Shown here in pieces: positions 1 through 6,004 of a stretch of DNA of 6,495 nt (position 1 is its first letter; each line of letters opens with the position of its first letter). A program made the translations under genes and the position numbers. The notes under the pieces are model-generated. The model saw only the letters and a list, made by a program, of their open reading frames with translations, was not told where the DNA came from and did no database searches. Origin of the DNA: JANRKT01 sp033763355 (GTDB lineage Bacteria > Bacteroidota > Bacteroidia > Chitinophagales > Chitinophagaceae); NCBI GenBank assembly GCA_033763355.1, contig JANRKT010000322.1, positions 1-6,495 on the forward strand, in the 5' to 3' direction.

Positions 1-114
1 ATCAGCTATGCTGTCAGCAAGGTTGCTTTTGCTTTGGCGTGTCCATTTTTGGCCATAAAGATCATGACAGGCAAACAGAATTAAAAACGTTATAACTACT
101 CCTTGTAATTGCAT
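1..114 (-). CDS. Partial exported protein of unknown function (N-terminal 38 codons)
   Basis: Reading leftward from an ATG at 114-112, the frame stays open to the window edge for exactly 38 codons. The product begins MQLQGVVITFLILFA, continues CHDLYGQKW, and then becomes polar. The hydrophobic stretch at residues 5-15 followed by 'LYGQ' is a typical Bacteroidota Sec signal peptide, with cleavage most likely after Gly21. An alternative is a lipoprotein signal using Cys16 (LFAC), but that fits the lipobox less well. The mature part visible is only about 17 residues, too short to assign a family. The leader just before the ATG is A-rich (AAAAGATAAAA), usual for this phylum. The left end of repeat copy 1 lies only about 18 bp upstream, so the native promoter has either been displaced or lies beyond or inside the repeat. 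That the gene is real is inferred from the signal peptide and start context. Confidence 0.6.
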   Translation of the reverse strand, partial: MQLQGVVITFLILFACHDLYGQKWTRQSKSNLADSIAD

Positions 115-132
115 TTTTATCTTTTGTACTTT

Positions 133-335
133 TTTCTACCCACGCAGGGTCTCTCTCCTGGACAAAGTGCGTGGGATGGAGGCCCCTGCGGTTCATCAGT
201 AAAAATTACTAAGTTTAACTGAAAAAAATCTAACAATGAGTGCAGGCTACAAGGGTAAAGAATGATGCATGTCAACCGAGTCCTCCGCCCAACGCACACA
301 ATGGCCATGCGGAGAGACTCTGCGGGGAAGGGAAG
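133..335 (+). repeat. Dispersed non-coding repeat, copy 1 (203 bp, partly decayed)
   Basis: This stretch aligns with 2300-2535 from a shared TTTCTACCC at the left to a shared GGGGAAGG-GAAG at the right. The best conserved part, about 187-231, differs from its counterpart by roughly one substitution and one A-run length change. The left end folds into a hairpin (CGCAGGG near 143-149 pairing with CCCCTGCG near 183-190). The right end folds as GAGTC-CTCCGC (278-288) against GCGGAG-A-GACTC (309-320). Compared with copy 2, this copy lacks about 30 bp of the core between roughly 247 and 262 and lacks a GCAG tetranucleotide at the base of its right stem, so it seems the more degenerate copy. It fills most of the 376-bp gap between the partial gene on the left and the serine hydrolase. 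No believable ORF lies in it; the open frames crossing it are artefacts of the repeat. The element class (MITE-like or REP-doublet-like) is inferred. Confidence 0.85.
197..221. repeat. 25-nt imperfect palindrome inside repeat copy 1
   Basis: The sequence runs from CAGTAAAA to TTTAACTG with a central TTACTAA. Arms match as CAGT/ACTG, AAA/TTT and TTA/TAA around a single central base, with mismatches only at symmetrical positions 5/21 and 9/17. The one-base centre makes an RNA hairpin unlikely, so a binding site for a dimeric protein is a better fit, though this is inference. The same palindrome recurs at 2359-2383 with one substitution. Confidence 0.6.
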
Positions 336-490
336 ATTCATGAAAGTTACACATATCCGCAGCTCTGATAAAAGCTAAAATAGATAGCTACAATTCGGAA
401 CTATTTCAGTAAAAGCAGATGAGCACAAAATTCGTACATTTAAAAATCAAAGCTTTCTTTACCGATTGTTTCACCACAACCATTAAAATA
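336..490. other. Unique upstream region of the serine hydrolase gene
   Basis: This is unique AT-rich DNA between repeat copy 1 and the serine hydrolase start. A TACATTTA at 435-442 matches seven of the eight positions of the Bacteroidota -7 element TAnnTTTG, but no TTG-type -33 element sits about 19 bp upstream, so I do not call a promoter. Translation in this frame could begin further upstream at 419, but those extra 24 codons carry no signal-peptide features and precede a much better start at 491, so they are treated as leader. Confidence 0.4.
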
Positions 491-2032
491 ATGATTGCAC
501 TAAAAAAGATTAAGGCGGTGTTACTGCTGCTTCTTATCAATGTATGGGCTAATTCACAATCTAAACTTCCCCGTAGTAATCCTGAAGCTGAAGGCGTTTC
601 TTCTGCTGGTATTATTAAATTCCTGGATGCTATAGCTAATAGTAAACATGAAATGCATAGTCTTATGATATTGCGCCACGGTAAAGTGATTGCAGAGGGA
701 TGGTGGAATCCTTACAGACCGGATTTGAAACACACTATGTATTCAGTAAGTAAAACCTTTACCGCTACTGCTATTGGTTTTGCAGTAAGTGAAAGCCGCA
801 TCACTGTCAACGATAAGGTCACTTCTTTTTTTCCTGCTCAATTACCAGATACTGTCACCACAAACCTTGCTGATCTTACTATCAAAGATGTATTAAGTAT
901 GACGGTAGGCCAGGCCCCTGACCCTACCGGTCTTGCTATTACAGGTAACCGGCCCTGGTCAACTACATTTTTGTCATTACCTATCAAAGATGAGCCAGGT
1001 ACTAAATTTTTATACAATTCTCTCGGCTCTTATATGCTTTCTGCCATCATTCAAAAAGTAACCGGTCAAAAAGTTATTGATTATCTCAGGCCAAGACTAT
1101 TTACTCCATTAGGAATACAGGGCATGGATTGGGAAGTAGATCCGGAAGGAATCAATAGCGGTGGCTGGGGATTGAGAGTAAAAACAGAAGATATGGCGAA
1201 GTTTGGACAATTGTATCTCAACAAAGGAAAATGGAATGGCGAACAACTATTACCAGCAGCATGGATTGAAGAAGCTACAAAGATGAAGATAGACCAGGCT
1301 CCTGACCAACCTCAGTCGAAAAAAGACTCAAGCGACTGGATGCAGGGATATTGCTATCAAATATGGAGATGTCGGTATAATGGATACCGGGCTGACGGTG
1401 CTTTTGGACAGTATATAATTGTAATGCCGGAATTGGATGCAGTCATTGCCATCACCAGCGAAACTCCGAATATGCAGGGTGAAATCAATCTTGTATGGGA
1501 ATATTTATTACCTGCCTTTCAAAAGAAAAAATTACCTGCGAGTAAAAGTTTAGCTGTATTAAATCAAAAGCTGGCAGCACTAAAACTTCCGCCGCCGGCA
1601 AAAACAACATCGCCTGTTGAAAAATCGATTTCGGGAAAAACATTTACAATCGAATCGAATCAATCAAACGTCGAATCTGTATCGTTCCAATTCAAAAACA
1701 ATACATGCTATGTTGGTTTAAAAACTGATACAGCCCTTCATAAATTTGAATTTGGCGCAGGCTCCTGGAAAGAGGGTACCACAACAAAAAAAGGACCTTC
1801 ATTGGTTGGAAGAGCTAAAGCACATTTTGCAGGTTTACCAGCACCTAAAATTGATTGCAGTTATAGCTGGAAAGATGATGTCACACTTGAATTGCTGATC
1901 AGGTATATTGAAAGCCCACATACTGAAAAAATCAGTTGTCGGTTTGAAGACAACAAGGTTTCAATTGATATCAGCAATAGTTTTGATACTAATCCTGCTG
2001 ATAAGAAGCAAGAATTGAAAGGAAGTTATTGA
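491..2032 (+). CDS. Exported serine hydrolase, class C beta-lactamase / 6-aminohexanoate-dimer hydrolase superfamily
   Basis: The product is 513 residues. The start at 491 is chosen over an in-frame ATG at 419 because MIALKKIKAVLLLLLINVWA forms a textbook Sec signal peptide right at this Met, with likely cleavage near Ser22-Gln23, and because TTAAAATA precedes it. The beta-lactamase-like domain spans about residues 30-345. It shows the SxxK nucleophile motif (S85-V-S-K88 in MYSVSKTF), the Tyr base (Y175 in FLYNSLGSY), and the third active-site strand as YRADGAFGQ (about 299-307), a variant usual in this esterase/amidase-like branch, which lacks the KTG of true AmpC. Residues about 374-513 form a beta-rich C-terminal domain of unknown role. 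The enzyme should act in the periplasm through an acyl-serine intermediate on an ester or amide, but its substrate cannot be read from sequence and resistance to beta-lactams should not be assumed. The gene is alone on its strand, and its last 7 bp overlap the convergent glycosidase remnant. Family assignment is firm; specificity is unknown. Confidence 0.92.
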   Translation: MIALKKIKAVLLLLLINVWANSQSKLPRSNPEAEGVSSAGIIKFLDAIANSKHEMHSLMILRHGKVIAEGWWNPYRPDLKHTMYSVSKTFTATAIGFAVSESRITVNDKVTSFFPAQLPDTVTTNLADLTIKDVLSMTVGQAPDPTGLAITGNRPWSTTFLSLPIKDEPGTKFLYNSLGSYMLSAIIQKVTGQKVIDYLRPRLFTPLGIQGMDWEVDPEGINSGGWGLRVKTEDMAKFGQLYLNKGKWNGEQLLPAAWIEEATKMKIDQAPDQPQSKKDSSDWMQGYCYQIWRCRYNGYRADGAFGQYIIVMPELDAVIAITSETPNMQGEINLVWEYLLPAFQKKKLPASKSLAVLNQKLAALKLPPPAKTTSPVEKSISGKTFTIESNQSNVESVSFQFKNNTCYVGLKTDTALHKFEFGAGSWKEGTTTKKGPSLVGRAKAHFAGLPAPKIDCSYSWKDDVTLELLIRYIESPHTEKISCRFEDNKVSIDISNSFDTNPADKKQELKGSY

Positions 2033-2298
2033 GTTGAATCTTTTGATGAAGAAGTAAAATGCACGCATACCTGTGAATGCATTGTATATAGCCTGTATTG
2101 CGATCCATCATGAACCAGTATACCGCTTGATTTATTTTCTTTCATAATAGGGTTCTTGCTGTATTTCTCCCAATTCAACAGGTCTTTGGAAACAGCAACA
2201 TTGGTGCTCCATTCACTCCAATCTTTTACTGCTGTTGCATGATAATACCCATAATACATTCCATTGTACTTGATGACTTGGTTAAGAGCAACTCCAAA
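2026..2298 (-). pseudogene. C-terminal remnant of a GH43/GH117-like glycosidase, 5' part lost at the repeat
   Basis: The last 90 codons of a glycosidase remain, from FGVALNQVIKYNGMYYGYYHA through WSTNVAVSKDLLNWEKY to SSGILVHDGSQYRLYTMH. The tyrosine-rich YYGYYHA, the 'S-DL-W' blade motif and the final VHDG-QYRLYTMH strand are typical of the last blades of the five-bladed beta-propeller glycosidases annotated as putative glycosylases. Full-length members are usually several times longer (about 300 residues or more), so the signal peptide and most of the propeller, including catalytic acids, are missing. Upstream of Phe2298 the frame runs straight into repeat copy 2 and could be read from an ATG at 2358-2356, adding 20 residues encoded by the repeat. 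Three in-frame stops lie just before that ATG. No matching N-terminal coding sequence appears on the far side of the repeat (2536-2605). A folded active enzyme is therefore very unlikely. Assignment to GH43 versus GH117-like is from memory of the motifs. Confidence 0.75.
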
Positions 2299-2308
2299 CT
2301 TTCTACCC

Positions 2309-2353
2309 CCGCTGGGTCTCTCCCCGGGTAAAGTGGGATGGAGGACCCTGCGG
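2309..2353. repeat. Left-end hairpin of repeat copy 2
   Basis: CCGCTGGGTCTCTCC (2309-2323) pairs with GGAGGACCCTGCGG (2340-2353): 13 base pairs with one T-T mismatch at 2313/2349 and T2319 bulged, around a 16-nt loop that contains CCGGG. There is no T-run after it on either strand, so it does not look like an intrinsic terminator. Confidence 0.7.
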
Positions 2354-2358
2354 TTCAT

Positions 2359-2383
2359 CAGTAAAAGTTACTAAGTTTAACTG
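2359..2383. repeat. 25-nt imperfect palindrome inside repeat copy 2
   Basis: This is the counterpart of 197-221. CAGT/ACTG, AAA/TTT and TTA/TAA arms surround a single central C, and the mismatched positions are the same as in copy 1. The only difference between the copies is G at position 9 here and A there. It starts 6 bp after the left hairpin ends, and the spacing is the same in both copies, which suggests it is a functional part of the element. Confidence 0.6.
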
Positions 2384-2471
2384 AAAAAAAATTTAACTAT
2401 GAGTGCAAGCTCAAAGATTACTGAAGCGGCTGATATTACGAAAATTAAGGATAATGAATGATGCGTGTCAT

Positions 2472-2524
2472 CCGCAGAGTCCTCCGCCCAACGCATACAA
2501 AGCCCATGCGGAGAGACTCTGCGG
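2472..2524. repeat. Right-end hairpin of repeat copy 2
   Basis: CCGCAGAGTCCTCCGC (2472-2487) pairs with GCGGAGAGACTCTGCGG (2508-2524): 16 base pairs with only A2514 bulged, around a 20-nt loop. This is the strongest secondary structure in the window. It sits about 80 bp past the stop of the metallo-hydrolase gene when read on the minus strand. It has no U-tract on either strand, so it might protect or stall a read-through transcript but is not a classical terminator. Confidence 0.75.
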
Positions 2525-2605
2525 GGAAGGGGAAGCTGAGAATATATTCATCTCCCCGCCATATTGCCAATGCAATGTTGTGGCACGTTTTGACTATCTG
2601 ACACC

Positions 2606-3544
2606 TTATTTACTATTAATGTTTTCATGCTTTAATGCCATTCTGAAAACATGTGTAATAAATAACTTTTTATCAACCCCACCAATGTTTTCATCTATTT
2701 TGACAAGTTCAATAATCTTTTCTATGGCCAATCCTTTCTTTATTAAACTCACAACCTCGTCTTTAATGGTGGTCAACAACTTACTGTAAGCTGCCAGCTG
2801 TTCTTTGTTACTGACAGGGCCATGTCCCGGAATAAATCTTGTGTGATTGTTAGAAACGGATAGTAGATAATCGATTGTTTTTATCATGGAATAAATATCG
2901 CCTCCGTTGTTTTCATATAGAACGGGTAAACCATAGGTTACAAAGATGTCACCGGTGTGGTAGATATCTGCCTTTTGAAAGTGAACAATGGCATCGCCGT
3001 CACTATGCGCATTGGGAAAATGTAGTATCCGGATGGTTTCCTTTTCATCATGCAGATAAAGCGAATCCTTGAAAACAATAGAGGGTAACGCCTCTAAGGG
3101 GTAGGCTCTTTGCAGGATTTGTCCAAAACTGCTTCCGGTTATGATTTGGTCTTTCAACAGTCGTTTTCGCAAGTTTTCCTGTGCAATGATTGAGACCTTT
3201 TCGCTGCCGAATGCTTTATTGCCATCAATATGGTCAAAATGGTAATGCGTGTTGATAACGTACCAGATGGGCTTATCTGTAATGGAAGAAATTAATTCTT
3301 TGATGCGGGGCACAAGTTTTGCCCACTGGTCATCCACCAGGATAACTTCCTGTGGTCCTATGTACACGCCTACATTACCAGCAATGCCCATTGGTTGAAT
3401 GACATAATAACTCTCCTTGATTTTAATGATTTCCTCTTTAGTATTTTCAATCGTTTGCTCAACTGAATCAACAAAGGATGTTCCGCTTTGTCCAAATAAA
3501 GAATGAATTGATAAAAGAAAGGTGATTGTAAAAAGGTACTTCAT
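2606..3544 (-). CDS. Exported metallo-beta-lactamase-fold hydrolase
   Basis: The product is 312 residues. MKYLFTITFLLSIHSLFGQ is a Sec signal peptide with cleavage expected after Gly18, placing the enzyme in the periplasm. The MBL fold follows with a complete di-metal site: H100-Y-H102-F-D104-H105 (NTHYHFDHIDGN), H180 in NAHSDGD, D199 in YHTGD, and H241 in PGHGP. Asp199 sits where subclass B1 beta-lactamases carry Cys, so this belongs with the broad glyoxalase II / quinoprotein-relay type of MBL hydrolases and not with clinical carbapenemases. The C-terminal 70 residues are helical. The substrate cannot be deduced. The ATG at 3544-3542 is preceded by CCGCTAA with no Shine-Dalgarno, and a promoter of the Bacteroidota type lies just upstream, so the gene appears to be monocistronic. 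Downstream its transcript would run into repeat copy 2. Fold and metal site are certain; function beyond hydrolase is not. Confidence 0.93.
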   Translation of the reverse strand: MKYLFTITFLLSIHSLFGQSGTSFVDSVEQTIENTKEEIIKIKESYYVIQPMGIAGNVGVYIGPQEVILVDDQWAKLVPRIKELISSITDKPIWYVINTHYHFDHIDGNKAFGSEKVSIIAQENLRKRLLKDQIITGSSFGQILQRAYPLEALPSIVFKDSLYLHDEKETIRILHFPNAHSDGDAIVHFQKADIYHTGDIFVTYGLPVLYENNGGDIYSMIKTIDYLLSVSNNHTRFIPGHGPVSNKEQLAAYSKLLTTIKDEVVSLIKKGLAIEKIIELVKIDENIGGVDKKLFITHVFRMALKHENINSK

Positions 3545-3585
3545 TTAGCGGTTAGTATTTGTTTTTAAAAATGTGCCACAACACA

Positions 3586-3616
3586 TAAATTTATGCTATA
3601 AGATGCACTGTTCAAA
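3586..3616 (-). promoter_or_regulatory. Bacteroidota-type promoter of the metallo-hydrolase gene
   Basis: On the minus strand TTTG (3616-3613, preceded by a T-run) is followed after 19 bp by TAAATTTA (3593-3586). This matches the Bacteroidota primary sigma consensus TTTG - about 19-21 bp - TAnnTTTG at all but the last base. Transcription would start near 3580, leaving a leader of about 35 nt before the ATG at 3544. The assignment is by consensus and position only. Confidence 0.55.
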
Positions 3617-3739
3617 AAACATAGCCACCGAAAACCAGCTTTTTAGTATTATACTTTTTGTATTGCTGTTAGGACAACCCAACCTTCTTAATTTTTTTTT
3701 AAAAAAATTATTAATGTGTGAAATGTATTTGCATTAGCC

Positions 3740-3778
3740 ACATAAACAAAACCCGGCCAATTCTCATCAACCGGGTTT
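3740..3778 (-). terminator. Rho-independent terminator of the hydroxylase operon
   Basis: On the minus strand AAACCCGG (3778-3771) and CCGGGTTT (3756-3749) form an 8-bp perfect stem around a 14-nt loop, followed directly by TTGTTTATG, a moderately T-rich tail. It lies about 35 bp after the stop codon of the large subunit gene, where an operon terminator is expected. Confidence 0.75.
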
Positions 3779-3812
3779 ATAAAAATCATCCTGTATCCTT
3801 TACCCCACAACG

Positions 3813-5993
3813 CTATACCGCACCCATGTCAAAAGGCAGTTTTCTTATGCGCTTGCCTGTTAAGTCGTAAATAGCATTGCACAATGCAGGTGCAAATGGC
3901 GGCAATCCGGGTTCGCCTACGCCCCCCGGTTTTTCGTCGTTGTCCATGATGTGCACTTCTATTTCGGGTATATCGCTTATACGCGGCATACGGTACTGGT
4001 GAAAGTTTGTTTCAACCGCTTTGCCATCCTGGAAATTGCTGGCATGCACCGCAGCAGCGCCATAAGCCATAATCACACTGCCTTCCACCTGTGCACGTAC
4101 AATATCGGGGTTCACATACCAGCCGCAATCCATTACCGCAACCACTTTATCTACTTTAAGTTTACCATCTGCTGTTTTTGAAACCTTCACCGCTTCGCCA
4201 ACGATGCTTTTAAAACATTCGGTAATGGCAATGCCCCATCCGGAGTTTTTGCCACGGTTTTTCCAGTTGGTGAGTTCAGCAAGTTTTGACAGCACCGCCT
4301 GGTAACGTTCACCGCCTTCTCCGCCGAGATGTTGTTTCCTGAAATCAAGCGGGTCTTTACCTGCTTCAATGGCCAGCTCATCAATAAAACTTTCGTATGC
4401 AAAACCATTGGTGGAGGAATAAACCGAACGCCACCACATAACAGGTATGGGAGATTCAGTGGGCACATCTTCAAAACTGTAATGCCGCAGGGTTTGAAAA
4501 TAATGTTCGGCAAAGCCTTCGGTGGTGCTCCCGTTAAAATCAGTTTTATCAGGGTTGGGCGACCATTGGTGGTCCATGTTCTGCCCGGCCATTTTTGCCT
4601 GCAGTGACATGATCCTTCCGTCTTTGGTCAATCCTCCCTTACATTCGTAAACAGCGCCGGGGCGGAAAGGGCCCTGGGTCATGTCGTCTTCACGTGTCCA
4701 TACCACCTGTACAGGCGCTTTTATTTCTTTTGAAATAAGCGCCGCTTCAGCAGTGTAATCCATAAATGCTTTGCGGCCAAAACCACCACCTAAGAAGGTC
4801 ATGTTGATGGTAACATTTTCAGGTTTCATGTTCAGCCTTCCGCAAATGTCCTGCTGTATCCAGTCGGGCGCCTGTATGGGTCCCCACAGTTCGCATTTAT
4901 CATCCTTTACATCGGCAATGCAACTCAAAGGTTCCATGCAACTGTGCGATTCATACGGCGTTTCATATATGGCGGTAAATTTCTTATCCGCTTTTTCAAA
5001 AGCTGCTATGGGGTTGCCGCCTGTTTTTTGTGATAAGCCGGTTTTTTTAAGGTCTTCTTTCATGCGTGCATACAGTTGTTCAGTATTCAGGTGTTCAAAA
5101 CCTGAATCATCCCATTCTACCTTCAGCGCTTTGCGGCCCTGCATAGCAGCCCAGAGAGAATCGGCTACTACAGCAACACCTTCCCTTGTAAAAGAAAATA
5201 CAGGCATCTTTACTTTAATAACATGCTTAACACCGGGTATTTTTTTGGCTGCGGTATCATCAAAGCTTTTTACTTTACCATGAAAGCGGGGGTTGCGTTC
5301 AACCATGGCATACATCATGCCTTTTAGTTTTTTATCCTGGCCAAATTCTGCGCTGCCATTTACTTTAGACGGTGTATCCTGTCTTTGCAATGGCTTACCG
5401 ATAATTTTATAATCGCTCCTGTGTTTCAGTTTCACATCTTTTGGCGGCTGCAGTTTGGAGGCTTCTTCAACCAAATCGCCATAGCCCAGTTTTTTGCCAC
5501 TGGGTTTGTGAATTACAAAAGCATTTTCAGCATAACATTCAGCTTTGCTTACGCCCCATTTTTTTGCGGCCGCTTCAATCAGCATTTCCCTTGCTGTGGC
5601 GCCGGTGCGCAGCAAACTTTGGTAAGCGCCCCTTACAGTTGAGCTGCCACCGGTGAGCTGGCTCCCGAATTTGTTCGGGTGCCCCGGTGCAAATGCAATA
5701 TTTACCTGGTCAAGGCTTACTTCTAATTCTTCAGCCACCATTTGCGGCACCACCTGGTAAGACCCCTGGCCCATTTCAGAACGGTGGTTGAGTATGGTTA
5801 CCTTACCCGCTTTATCAATCGAGATCCATGAAGTGAGTTGTATGCTCAGGTTATCTGCCGCTTCTTTGGTCAGTATTTTTTCAGCGCCTTTTCCCAAAGC
5901 AGGCATATAATAACCTAAGGTGAGGGCTGCGCCGGTCATGCCGGAGAGCCTGATGAAATTTCTGCGTGATACATTTTTATCTGCGGTTTTCAT
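3813..5993 (-). CDS. Molybdopterin-binding large subunit of a xanthine-oxidase-family aldehyde/N-heterocycle hydroxylase (IorB-like)
   Basis: The product is 726 residues, close to the usual size of isoquinoline 1-oxidoreductase beta subunits. It starts with a twin-arginine signal (SRRNFIRLSG at residues 9-18, then a hydrophobic stretch), so the folded cofactor-loaded enzyme should be exported by Tat. Motifs of the family follow in order: MGQGSYQ (74-80), GGSSTVRGAY (115-124), an aldehyde-oxidase a/b-hammerhead-like segment (about 205-295), GGGFGRK (402-408) lining the molybdenum cofactor, MWWRSVYSS (519-527), and GGVGEPGLPP (690-699), whose Glu694 corresponds to the catalytic base of the family. 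The duplicated arrangement (an MGQG-containing N-terminal block before the usual AOR order) is typical of IorB. The gene begins 11 bp after the small-subunit stop and is surely co-translated with it. Substrate (aldehyde, isoquinoline, nicotinate-like or other) cannot be predicted. No catalytic residue looks missing. Confidence 0.95.
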   Translation of the reverse strand: MKTADKNVSRRNFIRLSGMTGAALTLGYYMPALGKGAEKILTKEAADNLSIQLTSWISIDKAGKVTILNHRSEMGQGSYQVVPQMVAEELEVSLDQVNIAFAPGHPNKFGSQLTGGSSTVRGAYQSLLRTGATAREMLIEAAAKKWGVSKAECYAENAFVIHKPSGKKLGYGDLVEEASKLQPPKDVKLKHRSDYKIIGKPLQRQDTPSKVNGSAEFGQDKKLKGMMYAMVERNPRFHGKVKSFDDTAAKKIPGVKHVIKVKMPVFSFTREGVAVVADSLWAAMQGRKALKVEWDDSGFEHLNTEQLYARMKEDLKKTGLSQKTGGNPIAAFEKADKKFTAIYETPYESHSCMEPLSCIADVKDDKCELWGPIQAPDWIQQDICGRLNMKPENVTINMTFLGGGFGRKAFMDYTAEAALISKEIKAPVQVVWTREDDMTQGPFRPGAVYECKGGLTKDGRIMSLQAKMAGQNMDHQWSPNPDKTDFNGSTTEGFAEHYFQTLRHYSFEDVPTESPIPVMWWRSVYSSTNGFAYESFIDELAIEAGKDPLDFRKQHLGGEGGERYQAVLSKLAELTNWKNRGKNSGWGIAITECFKSIVGEAVKVSKTADGKLKVDKVVAVMDCGWYVNPDIVRAQVEGSVIMAYGAAAVHASNFQDGKAVETNFHQYRMPRISDIPEIEVHIMDNDEKPGGVGEPGLPPFAPALCNAIYDLTGKRIRKLPFDMGAV

Positions 5994-6004
5994 AAAAATC
6001 TTTT

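Larger units (their letters stand above)
2300..2535 (+). repeat. Dispersed non-coding repeat, copy 2 (236 bp, more complete)
   Basis: This is the second copy of the element at 133-335, in the same orientation. Its outer ends are inverted repeats of each other: 2307-2323 (CCCCGCTGGGTCTCTCC) matches the reverse complement of 2510-2526 at 15 of 17 positions. Each end is also a hairpin in itself, and the two hairpin stems are related (CCGC-x-G-x-GTC-CTCC). The core between about 2384 and 2470 is AT-richer and contains about 30 bp absent from copy 1. There is no transposase, no plausible ORF, and no clear target duplication (the flanks AACTCCAAAC and CTGAGAATAT do not match). The left end coincides with the break in the glycosidase gene; the right end lies 70 bp from the stop of the metallo-hydrolase gene. 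The arrangement suggests a non-autonomous element moved by a transposase encoded elsewhere. Copy alignment is seen directly; mobility is inferred. Confidence 0.85.
3545..3812. other. Intergenic region between metallo-hydrolase promoter and hydroxylase operon terminator
   Basis: This 268-bp gap has no credible gene. It holds the metallo-hydrolase promoter (3586-3616), an AT-rich near-palindrome of T9-A7 flanked by TTAA motifs (about 3688-3714) that should be intrinsically bent and could act as an upstream promoter element, and the terminator of the hydroxylase operon (3749-3778). Nothing else is recognisable in it. Confidence 0.5.

Noticed and set aside
117..341. Open frame of 74 codons on the minus strand across repeat copy 1
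   Set aside because: It lies almost wholly in the repeat, its equivalent in copy 2 is broken by indels, and its composition (GERPCVGRK and similar) is what GC-rich hairpin DNA gives when translated.
419..490. Upstream ATG at 419 as the serine hydrolase start
   Set aside because: It would place the signal peptide 24 residues from the N-terminus, unusual for a Sec signal, whereas the ATG at 491 begins exactly at the basic n-region.
2309..2353. Left-end hairpin of the repeat as an intrinsic terminator
   Set aside because: Neither strand has a T-run directly after the stem.
133..2535. CRISPR array or attachment-site pair
   Set aside because: Only two copies about 2 kb apart, each about 200 bp with internal hairpins, no short regular spacers, no cas genes, no integrase and no tRNA gene.
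2403..2789. Open frame of 128 codons on the plus strand from repeat copy 2 into the metallo-hydrolase gene
   Set aside because: Half is repeat DNA and the other half is antisense to the well-supported metallo-hydrolase; no family features.
491..3544. Serine hydrolase and metallo-hydrolase as a beta-lactam resistance island
   Set aside because: The serine enzyme lacks a KTG motif and the metallo-enzyme has Asp in place of the B1 cysteine; they are on opposite strands and belong to broad hydrolase families with many non-antibiotic roles.
4187..4513. Minus-strand open frames at 4187-4513 and 6142-6324 overlapping the hydroxylase genes out of frame
   Set aside because: They are shifted-frame shadows of the large and small subunits, which are intact in the main frame, so they do not indicate a frameshift.
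4771..5283. 170-codon plus-strand open frame opposite the hydroxylase large subunit (and others at 3951, 4329, 5385, 5441)
   Set aside because: All are antisense to a conserved enzyme with intact motifs; none has a promoter, leader or family resemblance.
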